Assembly: GCA_043228905.1 (NCBI GenBank)
Contig: JBHGNT010000001.1
Span: forward strand, 20,708,001-20,772,000
Reading direction: 5' to 3'
Length of the DNA stretch: 64,000 bases
Origin: Azolla caroliniana
Lineage: Eukaryota > Polypodiophyta
Notes under the pieces: model-generated
Told to the model about the DNA's origin: nothing
What the model saw: only the letters and a program-made list of their open reading frames with translations
Database searches by the model: none
Shown here: piece after piece, positions 46,422 through 57,905 of the stretch
How the letters are laid out: each line of letters opens with the position of its first letter
Numbering within the stretch: position 1 is the stretch's first letter
Program-made: the position numbers and the translations under genes

Positions 46422-47593
46422 TGTCGTGAAGATTCCGGGCCATGGTGAGAAACCGGGGAAAATCGGAAGAATCAGCGGAGTGCATCGCGTGCACTCACCC
46501 TTGTTAAAACGTGTGAATAATAGGGGGGCCTTAATGGCGCCGAGTAGGAGTTAATTTGGGACAGAAAATCCCTTGTAAGTTGGGATTTATCCCACATAGT
46601 CACGCGACCCTCACCTTGTTCTATAAAAGGGAGGGCACGCCCCTTGTAAAAGGGTTCCTCATTTTTAAGGTTCCGTAGGTTCAAATTTTGGTGTTAATAA
46701 CTTATGAGCATAACGTCTTTCTGTCTTCTTTTCATCTTGGTGTGAGTGTTGTCTCTATTCTTTGTTAGGGTTTCATCTTGGTATTGTGTTGTCTCTATTC
46801 TCTGTTAGGGTTTCGATGTCATCTGTGTGCGTGCGTAGGTGGCGTGTTTAGTTGTGGTGGGCAACGTGCGGACTGTCTACGCCTTCCTTGAGTTCCTGCT
46901 TGTTGGTTCTCAATACTCCACGGTCTTGTACGTCTGTGTGTGTGTGGGTGTTGGCTTCTACCGCTTGTGAAGAGCCCGCACGCTAGGTGGTTCGTTGGCA
47001 GGTTTCCCTCCTTGGCGCGCAAGACCCAACTCGGTTCAGCTAGCCCGTGTGCTCTTTTGAAGGCGGCTTCACGACGGGAGGTGGTCGTTCTAAAAGAGGT
47101 GTGCCTTGCACGAGGGTCCCGTTACGCGAACGAGCCTGGGAGCTCCTCGACCGGCCCTAGGATGTAGACTCCCTCTTCCTCTCCGTGTGGAACTAGTGTT
47201 GCAACGAGCGTCGCGTGTGTATGTGTGGGTGTGTCTCCGGATATCGTAGGGTTCGAGAGCGGGTGCGTGTATGGTCGCCGGTGTAGAGGTGTCGGTTGTA
47301 ACCAAGTGTGTATATGTGCATGTGTGTGTGTGCGCGGATGCGGTTAACCGGGCCACGTCCCATGCCTCTTTTGGCCCCGTGTACATACGGGCGAAAGGGG
47401 GCGACAAGGACGAGGGCGCGCTCTCTCACTTCCCGTGCGATTACCTATCGCGTCCGGAGAGTATTCGGGATCGAATCGGCCGGCAACGCGGCAAGCTACA
47501 GAGGATTTGGGTTCCCGGCAACTCCTCCCCTTCTGGTCCATGACCCCGGTGGTCCCACCCGGATCCAACATGCCTGTGCAGACTACCGCGAAA
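46422..47593 (+). repeat. 5' LTR of the outer LARD-like element
   Basis: 1172 bp. TATA box CTATAAAAG at 46621-46629 and a small tandem duplication of TTGTCTCTATTCT(C/T)TGTTAGGG (near 46748-46812), also present in the 3' LTR. The end ACTACCGCGAAA aligns with ATTATTGCGACA of the 3' LTR. Confidence 0.85.
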
Positions 47594-47597
47594 TATT

Positions 47598-47615
47598 TCG
47601 TGAACCCGACGTGAA
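47598..47615 (+). other. Primer-binding site, tRNA-Trp type (one mismatch)
   Basis: TCGTGAACCCGACGTGAA. The consensus in the two other elements of this group is TGGTGAACCCGACGTGAA, complementary to the 3' end of plant tRNA-Trp (acceptor stem CGGGUUC, then A and CCA). Confidence 0.8.
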
Positions 47616-49859
47616 GGGCGGCAAGGGAGGATGGGGTTGGAGGCCAAAGACTTCGAGGAGGAGAGTCGAGAAACAATGCATCGAGATGGATGAGGTCGAA
47701 GAAGTTGACCGTTACAACGGGGACCGAGTCCCACGAGTTTCGCCGAAGGCTCGACCATCCAACATAAAGAGCAGGACCTCCGAGCAGCTCACAAAGCATC
47801 GACACCTAGAAGCAAAACGAAGGTGGCGTGCGACGACACGACATCACAGTAGGAAGGGGGCACGTGGACAAGACGGACGTTGTCGAGCTGGAGGCCAACC
47901 GGGGCACGACGGTGCCGATACAGGAGAGGGTGCGGGATGAGCCACCCTCTTTTACATGGGGAGAAGACCGATCATGCAAAGGTTGGGAGTAAGGAAGAAG
48001 ATGATCGAGAGTACAGAACGAGTCCGGTGGGATCGACATCGGAGCCAAAACTCCGGACATTGCAGAATCAAGCCCAGGCGGGGCTTGATCGATCATAGAG
48101 CGGATGCTTTTCACTGACACCACTAAAAGGGTCGGTGGTCCCTGACGAGTCGTCGGGAGTCGTTTCGGAATCGGTATTCCCACATCTCATCTCGAGACTC
48201 CGGCAGCCGGCAACGAGGTTGATGACGGGAACCCAACGTTCCTTATGCGCGACGCTCGGCCACAACCGAGCTTAGAATGATACACAGAAAACGGGAAATA
48301 AAACACGACAAGAAGAAGGAAAGAATACACAAGAGGTTTACGTGGAAAACCCCAAACTAGGGGAAAAACCACGGCAGCCCACAGGTTGCAAACTGTCACT
48401 ATGTGGGAATATACAACAGTGAGTTCACTGAGGCACCGACCTCGTGCTCACAAATCTTCACCACAGGCGGCGGTTACAACAGAGGCAACGACCTCTTTCT
48501 CTCTCTCTCTCTCTCTCTGTACAGTTACGCACGCTAATCTCGTGCAAAACAGAAAATGACAACAACTACTAAAAGTTTGCCCTAAGTCATATTTATACTA
48601 ATATGACTTTTCGGCTATTTACAAATATAGCCTCGATGGGCTCTCAGAAACATATTTACGAATATGTCTCTTCCTCCGGTTCTCACCGGGTCTGCACCAT
48701 CCGGCTCTCCGTAGCCGGGTACTCCTTATCCGGTTCTCACCGGGCCTGCACCATCCGGCTGTCCATAGCCGGGCACTCCTCATCCGGTTCACACCGGGTC
48801 TGCACCATCTGGCTCTCCGTAGCCGGGTACTCCTCATCCGGTTTCGGCCGAGGCCTTCATCGACACTGTTCTTCTCCCTTCCCATCTGGAGGGACCTGTC
48901 TCCCAACAGTTGACGTGAGACCGAGAGAGATGGAAGATGAAGAGGGAGCACAACAAGGAGAGCGACAACGAGTTCGGGAGAAGTACAAAGGAATCAGAAA
49001 TTGAAGACCGGTCCTATGGGTCACCTCACACCGACCCGGAGACTCCGTCGGTCAGCATTGATTTCGACGTAAGACCAAGGTACTGACGGTGGCGGTAGGA
49101 GAACAGGACTCGACAATGCGGAGTGACGGACGAGCCCAGATGAGAACCGGGCGGAGCGAACTTTTGGATAACCGATCCGGAAGGGAGGAAGGAGTAGGCC
49201 TACGGAGACGCCGGAACACTGTACATCGGTACCACGGGAGAGGGTGTGGAGCGAGCCACCCTCTCGGCATGCGGAGAAGGACGACCCGGGACAGGGTCGG
49301 GAAGACAAATTAGAGGCCCGAGGAGGATCCTCACACCGACCCGAAGACTCCGGTAGTCGGCCCGAGAGCCGGCGTGAGACCTAGAGAGATGGACGGTGGT
49401 GGCAGGTGAACGGGATCCCAAGATACAACGTAGAAGTGCAGAGGGCGATCATACGGCGATTCTCACACCGATCCGAAGACTCCGACGGTCGGCCCAAGAG
49501 CCGACGTGAGACCTAGAGAGATGGATGGTGGCGGTAGGTGAACGGGATCTGAAAGAGCAAGGGCCGGGAGAGCGGAAAGGGGTATCAGGCCGACGACACG
49601 GCCATGAACCAGATACACACCCAACCGGCAGAATCGGCAAGACAAAGATCGGATGCACTCGATACATCAGTCGGTGACCCAATAGGACGGGGGCCCAAGG
49701 AGGATCCTTCACACCTGTCCGGAGCCCCCGGTAGTTCGGCGGACATGGCAACGTGAGACCGAGGGTAATGGAAGGTGGTGGCAAGGGGACGAAGGCAGCA
49801 ACAGCAGAAGCACCGACTAACTGAGGCGTCACGTGAATGAAGGAGGCCATGCGGGCCGG
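47616..49859 (+). repeat. Non-coding interior of the outer element: degenerate repeat array, 5' part
   Basis: GC-rich sequence built from divergent copies of one block: TCACACCGA(C/T)CCG(A/G)AGACTCCG, a short variable part, then CGTGAGACC(T/G)AGAGAGATGGA and GGTGG(C/T)GG(T/C)AGGTGAACGGG. Copies start near 48195 (now split by a solo LTR), 49028, 49333, 49467 and 49710. Spacing is irregular. No credible coding frame. Confidence 0.75.
48223..48908 (-). mobile_element. Solo Copia LTR with a 5-bp target duplication
   Basis: A 686-bp LTR (element strand TGTTGGGAGACAGG...CCCGTCA) flanked by GTTGA (48218-48222 and 48909-48913). No internal sequence adjoins it, so the element was lost by LTR recombination. 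It is related to the young Copia LTR: shared TATAAATATGACTTAGGGC, GGTCGTTGCC and TTTTCCACGT blocks. It has three 54-bp U3 repeats (about 48675-48845) similar to the 55-bp repeats of the young element. Confidence 0.92.
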
Positions 49860-49864
49860 AACGC

Positions 49865-50985
49865 TATCGTGGAGATTTTTGGCAATAGTGTGAAAATCCC
49901 ATAAAACGTACGAAATCAAGTAAGAATCACATAATACAATAATTGTGAAGATAACATTTTTAATATCTAAGTACAAAATGATGGAGGTTTCGAATGCACT
50001 TTATTACACGAGAAATGGACAACTAAATGTCAAGATATGAGGGTATAAAGTTTGTGAAAAGAAAAGGGAAAATTGTGAGATATCCCACATAGGCACAACA
50101 AATACGGCTCTCATCATATATAAGGTGGAGCAAAAGATATTATCTTTGTGTCTATGTGTGGAGCATAGAGAGTTCAAGGTAACTTGAACTAAGAGTGGAG
50201 GTGGGCTAGCTACTCATAAAGGGTTTTGGCCAACCAAAACCAGACCGACGATGGAGATGGTGAACCGACGGCATCCGGCGACGGCATCCGGCGACGGCAT
50301 CCGGCGAGGCACCGGTATCCGGCGACGACATCCGGCATCTGGCGAGGCACCGGTAATCGACGGCATCCAGCGAGGCACCGGTAACCGACGGCATCCGGTG
50401 ACTATATAAATAAATATATAAATATATATACAAATATACATATACAAGGAGGGGAAGTAAGGATTTGAACCTTGCACCTCCAAGTTATGAGTCAATTGGC
50501 TTACCATTAAGCCATGCTATTTAGTTGAAATTATATTTCTATCATTGTACTTTTACATGTAAATTCTCATACATGAGAGCTAAAATGAGTGACATGGTTA
50601 TCATGCACCACATGTAATACATAAGCGCCAAATGGCAAACATGCAATTTATGCATGTCTTGTACCCTCACATGCATCATATGCATGAGAGCATCTATAAA
50701 AGAAGGAAGGGGGAGGAGAAAAAACACGGTTTTTTTATGATTATGAAATTAAGAAGAAGAGATTCGTTATCAAATTGATGGTGTAACTTGTTTCTTAAAT
50801 CTAAAGTTAAAAGTTCAATCAATCTCTCTCAATCGTGTAATCTCAACTTTTCTCTTTCCCAATCTATCTTAAGTACTTTCTCGCTAAAGCTTGCGCCAAA
50901 GCTTGTACCGACTTTGAATCCTTCCGGTCCAGAACCCCGGCGGTTCCGCCTCACGATCCGCGCGTAGTGACGGATCTTCACGACA
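49865..50985 (+). repeat. 5' LTR of the inner Gypsy
   Basis: 1121 bp. Contains a variable repeat of CGACGGCATCCGGCGA and GAGGCACCGGTA blocks (about 50260-50400), a tRNA-like module on the opposite strand (50454-50520), and a TATA box CTATAAAAG at 50694-50702. The 3' LTR totals 1032 bp, mostly because it has fewer repeat blocks. Confidence 0.93.
50454..50520 (-). other. tRNA-like module (Pol III A and B boxes), antisense in the inner Gypsy 5' LTR
   Basis: On the minus strand: A box TGGCTTAATGG (50504-50514), an anticodon-like loop CTCATAA, and B box GGTTCAAATCC (50461-50471), with 32 bases between the boxes. D-arm pairing GGCTT/AAGCC is possible. No proper acceptor stem, so not a functional tRNA gene. 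Confidence 0.7.
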
Positions 50986-50993
50986 TAATTAAG

Positions 50994-51011
50994 TGGTGAA
51001 CCCGACGTGAA
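50994..51011 (+). other. Primer-binding site, tRNA-Trp type
   Basis: TGGTGAACCCGACGTGAA, eight bases after the LTR end. Its complement UUCACGUCGGGUUCACCA is the 3' end of plant tRNA-Trp as I know it. Confidence 0.88.
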
Positions 51012-51046
51012 CGAGGTGGTAGGAAGGATCAAGTCGAGATTAATAC

Positions 51047-52390
51047 TTGGAGATGGTGTCCTCAAGCAACCAAGCAGGAGAGCTCGAAAGGATGATGCTA
51101 ATCGTCGAGCAAATGATGAGATCTCGGGACAACGACGCGAGCGTGGAGAAGGCTGTCGATCGTGTCGTAGAGCTCGAGGGCCAATTCGATGGAAGGAACG
51201 TTACGAAGTTCCTTGATGCATATAGAAGGGAGATGAATCAGAGGGACGTGTCCGAGGCACGTCAAATCGCAAGCTTCAAGAGAGTTGTCGCCAACAACAT
51301 CCAAAGACGCGTCATCGAGCTTCAAGAAGGTAAGACAACATGATCTGCTCAAGCGAGACTAGAAGACCCCTACGGGTGAATTTCGGAAGAGGAGGAATGA
51401 AGAGATCTATGGAGGATGCCGATGCGACTCATGTGGATGCGATGCACTATGCTGCGTCGGCCGGAATAAGAGTTGGGAAAGACAAGACTGAAGCTGCTAG
51501 AGCGGGAGCAAAGTTTTGGACTTCTGTTCTCTAATATGAGAAGAAGGGAAAAATCACATCGAACGAGGTAGATCTTGCAGACCGAAGCGTGCAAAGCATA
51601 ACCGGGTGGTCGGATCCGGTGGACGACAACACCATACTCGCAGAGGTGATGTGCGACAACCACGAGGTGTTCGTCGAAGAAAAGAGAAAGAGAATAGAAG
51701 AGCAAGGCCCATCTAAAAGACATGAAACAAGGAACGCGAAAAAGAAGGACGATGCGGAGACGAGTCGACCTTTACAATCGGAGGAACGAGAATCAAGCCG
51801 AAAAGGGGAGCCGAGCATACGAGTTGAAGAAACAGTGCGGCCCGTGAAGGTTGGTGTCGAAGACCCCGCTCGGAGGACTAGGACTATACCTACCTATAAG
51901 CTAAGGTCGGACATAGAGCAGACAACGGACCTAAAGAAGATTCTCGAAGAACGAGTTCTTGATAGCCACGTAACTTTGTCCTTGAGGGAATTGCTTGGCA
52001 TTATGAAGAAGGAGTTCCATGACACGATCGTGGAACTTGTAAAGAGAAAGAGACAACAATCGGACGAGGAAGAAGAGAAGCCGCAAAAAGCAAAAACGAA
52101 TGCCATAACGATGGCAAGAGACGAAATCGATGAAGATATGGTGGACAACCACTACACTCGACCTCATTGGGCACGAGCGAACTTTGTCCTTGAGGGAATT
52201 GCTTGGCATTACGAAGAAGGAGTTCCATGACACAATCGTGGAACTTGTAAAGAGAAAGAGACAACAATCGGACGAGGAAGAAGAGAAGCAGCAAAAAGCA
52301 AAAACGAATGCCATAACGATGGCAAGAGACGAAATCGATGAAGATATGGTGGACAACCACTACACTCGACCTCATTGGGCATGAGCGACA
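51047..52390 (+). pseudogene. Inner Gypsy gag, broken by stops and a 208-bp duplication
   Basis: The first frame (51047-51343) reads MVSSSNQAGELERMMLIVEQ, AVDRVVELEGQFDGRNVTKF and EMNQRDVSEARQIASFKRVV. A frame change at about 51340 leads into KRSMEDADATHVDAMHYAAS, then a TAA at 51532-51534, then SITGWSDPVDDNTILAEVMC and a long charged region to 52230. A tandem duplication (units from 51972 and 52180, period 208 bp, not a multiple of three) shifts the frame at the second copy. The N-terminus parallels the gag-only element at 57867-60092 (AVD+VVE...F.G..V..FL..Y..EM..R). Confidence 0.8.
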
Positions 52391-52402
52391 ACGGAGACGC
52401 CG

Positions 52403-52828
52403 GTGAAGATCGGGGAGAAGAAAGAGACCGTGGTAGCCTTGATCGACCACGGCTCGGAGATCAACCTCATGTCAACCGACTTCTACAAAAAAGGAAGATG
52501 GCCAATCAATACAAACCACGTATGGAAGATTCGCGCGGCAACAAAGTCTACGGAGGATTTGTACGGAGCTTGTCCCAATGTCAAAGTCACGATCGGGGAT
52601 GTGGAGATGGATCAACACTTCTTCGTACAAGAATCGGCGTCGCATCCTGTCATCCTAGGGCAACCTTATATCACATCATCTCGGATGGAGACCAAAGTGT
52701 TCGATAATGGAGCAGCCTTCGCACGAATAAAGAGTCTTGACAACCAAAGATCGGTCCAATTCCTAACGGTGCGAGCCAATCATGAAAGGAATCGAGATAG
52801 TCTCGGAGGCGAATCCTCGGATTTTTAG
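52403..52828 (+). pseudogene. Inner Gypsy aspartic protease domain
   Basis: The frame holds VVALIDHGSEINLMSTDFYK, where DHG stands in place of the usual DSG or DTG triad. A flap-like region and the downstream hydrophobic-Gly motif VILGQPYITSSRMETKV follow. It is open over 141 codons and stops at 52826-52828. In an intact element it would be continuous with gag and RT. Confidence 0.8.
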
Positions 52829-52893
52829 AGCGGACTATTGAAGCATGGGGCACAAATAGTCCGAGCAATCACAAGACCCCACAAGAAAGAAGA

Positions 52894-55800
52894 GTGCGTG
52901 GATTGCAAGGAGAAGCAACATGTGTCACACCTAGTGGCGCATGTAAACTAGTACTACCCGACAAGAAGCACAAGTGCCGGATACAAGAATTCGAGAAGAT
53001 GCTGAAAGAAGAGAATATAATAGAAGAAGGAGAGTTCGTGACTCATATTATGGAAGAAGCCTCATTTAACGACACCATCGGCGAAATCGAGGACTTCGTG
53101 GACTTGAGCTATCTTCACAACCAACGCGTGATTTCGGTTAACTCTGTCAACATGTACGCTATCATCGATGAATACCGTCGTGGCATCTCGATGAAGGAAG
53201 CTGACATCAACACGAAATATAAAACGGTGGATAAGATGATCAAGCCAGTTGCGGTTCCGCTACCGGAAGATAGCTGGCAAAAGATGAAGGAAGTCGCGAA
53301 CGATCCAAGCTTAAGAGATCCGAAGAAGATAGGTCATGACTTCACCAAAGAGACGAAGGGGAAGCTACGAGTTGGAAAGGAGGATTTCCTTCTCCTTGAA
53401 GAGGAGCGAATGTTTCGCGATATGCTTGAGAGACATGGGAAGGCTTTCGCATTCTTCCCACGAGAAATCGGATGCGCCGACCCAAAGGTTATAGAGCCGA
53501 TGGTGATCTTCACGGTGCCTTATGTGCCTTGGAATTTGAAACCGAAACCGGTTCCGAGAGCACACCTTCCGAAGCTGATCGAGCTCTTAAAGGAGAAGGT
53601 GAGTATGGGAATTCTAGAACCGTCGAATGCTCCTTATTCCAATAGGTGGTTCACGGTGCCGAAGAAGAATGGATCAATGCGATTCATCCAAGATCTTCAA
53701 CCCGTCAACAAGGTGACAATTCGAAATGCCGGAATCGGTCCGAGCGTGGATGAATTTGCCGAAGTGTTTGCGGGCCGGTCCATCTACTCCATTGGCGATC
53801 TCTACTCCGAATATGACTAATTCCATTTGGCGATCGACAATCGGGACATTACAACCATGAGGACTCCGATCGGGCTTGTGCGGATGTGTACCTTACCCCA
53901 AGGCGCAACGAACTCAGTGGCTCATATGGTGAATGCCATGAATAAAGTCTTGAAGGATTGCATTCCGGATATCACGATGCCATTCTTGGATGATATTCCG
54001 ATAAAAGGATGTTCGGATGAGGAGAAAGATGAATCGAAAGATAAGGAAGGTTGTAGAAAGTTCGTTGCGGATCATATGAAAGATTGCGAGAAGGTGCTTC
54101 AAAGGGTCGAAGATGCGAATTTGACATTTTCGGGAGAAAAATCCGCATTCGGGCAACCGGAGATCTTGGTGGTAGGTCACTTGTGTGGAGCATATGGCCG
54201 GAAGCCCTTGCCATCCAAAGTGAACGCAATCCAAGACATGAAAGAAGAATGCGAAAACCAAACGGAGGTTCGAAGGTTCCTTGGAGCGTGCGCATTTTAT
54301 CATATATGGATTCCTCACTACGCTCATGTCGCCGAACCATTATATGGACTACTAAAGAAAAGAATAAAGTTCGAATGGCGAGATGAGCACACAAAGGCGA
54401 TGCGAAGATTAAAGAAACTGCTTCCTGAAGCTCCGACACTAAGGAAGGCCGACTATGCCGAAGGGAAACCAATTTACGTGACCGTAGATACGAGTCCAAC
54501 CGGAATCGGGTGGGTCATCAACCAAGAAGGTGAGGATAATGCGCGATATGCCATCCGGTTCAGAGCAAAGGTTCTCAGCGAACGGCAACAAAGATATGCC
54601 CAAGTCAAGCGGGAACTTTGGGGTATTGTGTCAGCAGTGAAGACAGACAAAGATTACCTGATCCGGTCAGAAGTGATAATAGAGATAGATTGTCTCCCAA
54701 TTCTCGGAATGGTCTCGGGATTTGCGACCCCAGATCTTGCTATGCTAAGGTGGATCGCCTACATCAAGTCTTTAAACCCAGAGATCCGTCACATTGCAGG
54801 GAAGAAGAACGCCATGACTGACATGCTGTCGAGGGCAAGATTTTCAAATGGAAGTAACATGGTTTCGGAAGATGAAGATGTCGCGCTCGACTTCTTCAAG
54901 GTGGCTCGATTGTCGGTGGAAGACCAGGACACGCAAACCCTCCACGCCTTCAACGAGAACGAGTACGAAGGAGAGTGGTTACTCATCGGTAGATTCCTAA
55001 GAACATTGACGACAGATGCTTCGTTGACAAAGGAGGAGGCCCTACGAATCCGAAAGAAAGCTTACCGATACTTGTTGAAGGGAGGATTCCTTTGGCGATA
55101 TCCAAAAAGAAGGACAGGAATACCACGTCGAGTGGTGGTAAAGAAAGAAGAGCAAGAGACGCTGATGACCGAATTCCATGAGAGTGCTTGGGCAGGTCAT
55201 AGAGGAACATGGGCGATGTTCGAAAAGTTGAAGGAGAAGTACTGGTGGTCAAGCATGTACAAAGATGTACTCCATTTCGTATCCACATGCGAAACTTGCC
55301 AAGTATATTCAAATATACGTCATCGTGATGAGTTAAAGCCGACATACCCACTCACCATACACTTCAAATGGATGGTGGATCTGGTCTTGATTCCAATGGG
55401 AGTGGGACAAATGAAGTACTTAGCGCTGTCAAGGGAAGACTTGACAAATCAAGTGGAAGGACGAGCCTTGACAAATAAGAAGACTTTAGCCGTTTGCAAA
55501 TTTCTACTTGAAGATGTTGTTTGCCGATATGGATGTGTAGGGAAGATAGTGGCTGACCGAGGGGAGTTGGACGCGCACGAAGCGACGGAGCTCTTCGAAA
55601 GACTAGGCGTGAAGCTCTCCCTCACGACTGCCTACAATTCGGAAGCAAATGGGAAGATCGAGCGAGGGCATGGACCTATCGTTAAAGCCATCGTACGGGC
55701 ATGCAACGGTCGAGTCAGGAATAGGCCACGACTATTACCCTATGCCTTATGGGCCGATAGAACGACACATAGCTCGGTGACAGGGTATATGCCGACGGAG

Positions 55801-56424
55801 CTTATGTATAGACAAAAGTCGATTATGCCCATTGAAAGGATGATCGCCTCCTGGGTAGCGTTACCGTGGGAGAACGTGATGAGCCGAGAAGAGTTATTAG
55901 CGGCGCGGATAAGGCAACTTGAAAGAAGACCTGAAGATTTAGAAAAAGCGCGAAAGATGATGAAGGCAGCCCGAGTAAAGAACAAAGTTCGGTTCGACAA
56001 CACGCATCGACTTCGTCCCAAGAAGATTGAAGAAGGGGATTGGGTTTTGGTTTACGACAACACCCTTGACAATCAACACAGTACAACATGGAAGTTTGCA
56101 AGAATATGGTTCGGGCCGTATGTGGTGACAAGTGCCAACGATAATGCCGCATACCACCTTGCAGAACTAGACGGATCAAGGTTGGCCGTACCCATTGTGG
56201 GAAAAAGAGTAAAGATTTTCAAGAAAAGACAAGACAAGGATCCTGACCTCGATTACCTCGACGATGAACATAATAGGCCGGATGAAAATGAAGACATGGA
56301 GGAATCTATTGATCATCGTAGCCGAAATCTCACTTTCTCTCTTCTTGGCACGTATCGGAGGACGTGTGGCTTGGTGGGGGTGGATGTCGTGAAGATTTTC
56401 GGCAATAGTGTGAAAATCCCATAA
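52894..56424 (+). pseudogene. Inner Gypsy RT-RNase H-integrase, one nonsense codon
   Basis: Open from 52894 to a TAA at 53818-53820 (YSEYD*FHLAID, where a Gln codon is expected), then open to 56424 (865 codons). RT: VPKKNGSMRFIQDLQPVNKV; LPQGATNSVAHMVNAMNKVL; FLDD at 53983-53994. RNase H: VTVDTSPTGIGWVINQEG and IEIDCLPILGMV. Integrase: HESAWAGHRGTWAMFEKLKE ... CETCQVY (HHCC finger, 55173-55305), WMVDLVLIPMGVG, KIVADRGELDAHE, SEANGKIERGHGPIVK (D, D, E). The tail runs LLGTYRRTCGLVGVDVV across the polypurine tract and 40 bases into the 3' LTR. The RT wording is unlike chromovirus, Athila or Tat. Confidence 0.9.
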
Positions 56425-57263
56425 AACGTACGAAATCGAGTAAGAATCACATAATACAATAATTGTGAAGATAACATTTTTAATATCTAAGTACAAAATG
56501 ATGGAGGTTTCGAATGCACTTTATTACACGAGAAATGGACAACTAAATGTCAAGATATGAGGGTATAATGTTTGTGAAAAGAAAAGAGAAAATTGTGAGA
56601 TATCCCACATAGGCACGACAAATACGGCTCTCATCATATATAAGGTGGAGCAAAAGATATTATCTTTGTGTCTATGTGTGGAGCATAGAGAGTTCAAGGT
56701 AACTTGAACTAAGAGTGGAGGTGGGCTAGCTACTCGTAAAGGGTTTTGGCCAACCAAAACCAGACCGGCGATGGAGACGGTGAACCGACGGTATCCGGCG
56801 ACGCACCGGTAACCGACGGCATCCGGTGACTATATAAATAAATATATAAATATATATACAAATATACATATACAAGGAGGGAAGTAAGGATTCGAACCTT
56901 GCACCTCTGAGTTATGAGTCAATTGGCTTACCATTAAGCCATGCTATTTAGTTGAAATTATATTTCTATCATTGTACTTTTACATGTAAATTCTCATACA
57001 TGAGAGCTAAAATGAGTGACATGGTTATCATGCACCACATGTAATACATAAGCGCCAAATGGCAAACATGCAATTTATGCATGTCTTGTACCCTCACATG
57101 CATCATATGCATGAGAGCATCTATAAAAGAAGGAAGGGGGAGGAGAAAAAACACGGTTTTTTTATGATTATGAAATTAAGAAGAAGAGATTCGTTATCAA
57201 ATTGATGGTGTAACTTGTTTCTTAAATCTAAAGTTAAAAGTTCAATCAATCTCTCTCAATCGT
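56385..57263 (+). repeat. 3' LTR of the inner Gypsy, first part
   Basis: TGTCGTGAAGATTTTCGGC... follows the polypurine tract and matches the 5' LTR to AATCTCTCTCAATCG. There the gag-only element interrupts it. The rest is 60780-60932. Confidence 0.95.
56882..56947 (-). other. tRNA-like module, antisense in the inner Gypsy 3' LTR
   Basis: Second copy of the 50454-50520 module. Its B box is the full consensus GGTTCGAATCC (56888-56898) and its A box TGGCTTAATGG (56931-56941). Confidence 0.72.
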
Positions 57264-57905
57264 TGTCGCGAAGATTCGCGCGTGCGTGTGCTACTCGAGC
57301 GACCACCGGGGTCTTGGACTAGGGAGGATGTTCGCAGAATTGTCGAAGAGATGAAGATCAATGTAAGATTAGATGAAATTGGTTTACTTGAGAAGAAGAA
57401 AGATTGTACACTTGAGAAGTAGAAAAATATGAAGATGATAAAGACAAATATAATTATATTGATGATAATGGTGTTGGTGATATCACATATTGAGCCCCCC
57501 TTACACAAGCCCAACTAGAGGCTTTTATAGGTCTTTCCATGCTCGTGACATGCACATAACCATGGGCTAAAACCATGGTTTTGTGCACACGGTTTTGCTT
57601 ATGTCATGCACAAACCATGGGTTTAAAACCATGGTTTTGTGCACATGGTTTTCTATGGTTGTTTCGTCTATAATTTGTATATGAAAAGGAAATACATATA
57701 ATCTACACTATATGATAGTTGTCCTAGTGGTAAGGCAATTATCTTGTATGTTAGAGGTGCAAGGTTCAATCCTTGCTTGCACCCCTCTGTATGAACTCAA
57801 GTGCCACTAGGCTAGGTTTATTTGCTAAGTGCATGTGCAATGTTGCACATCCTTGGTTTATTCGTCTCACTCGGTTTCACACCGTAGCCGAAAATCGTCA
57901 CGACA
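57264..57905 (-). repeat. 3' LTR of the gag-only element
   Basis: Plus strand TGTCGCGAAGATTCGCGCG...AAAATCGTCACGACA. TATA box on the element strand CTATAAAAGC (57521-57530). Contains CATGGTTTTGTGCAC repeats (57571-57648) and a tRNA-like module (57712-57783). Confidence 0.95.
57712..57783 (+). other. tRNA-like module, antisense in the gag-only element 3' LTR
   Basis: A box TGTCCTAGTGG (57720-57730; one mismatch to consensus) and B box GGTTCAATCC (57763-57772; one base short). It shares TGGTAAG.CAATT and GAGGTGCAAGGTTCAA with the inner Gypsy module although the surrounding LTRs differ. Antisense to its element. Confidence 0.68.

Noticed and set aside
47308-47940. 210-codon frame at the start of the outer element
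   Set aside because: It starts inside the LTR, crosses the primer-binding site and has no gag-like pattern. Probably chance in GC-rich DNA.
50454-50520. A genuine nuclear tRNA-Met gene
   Set aside because: Anticodon-like CAT and both Pol III boxes are present, but there is no proper acceptor stem. The sequence lies in both LTRs of one element, so I call it tRNA-like only.
57720-57785. A genuine tRNA gene on the plus strand
   Set aside because: The B box is one base short, the anticodon stem is weak, and the copy is repeated in the partner LTR.
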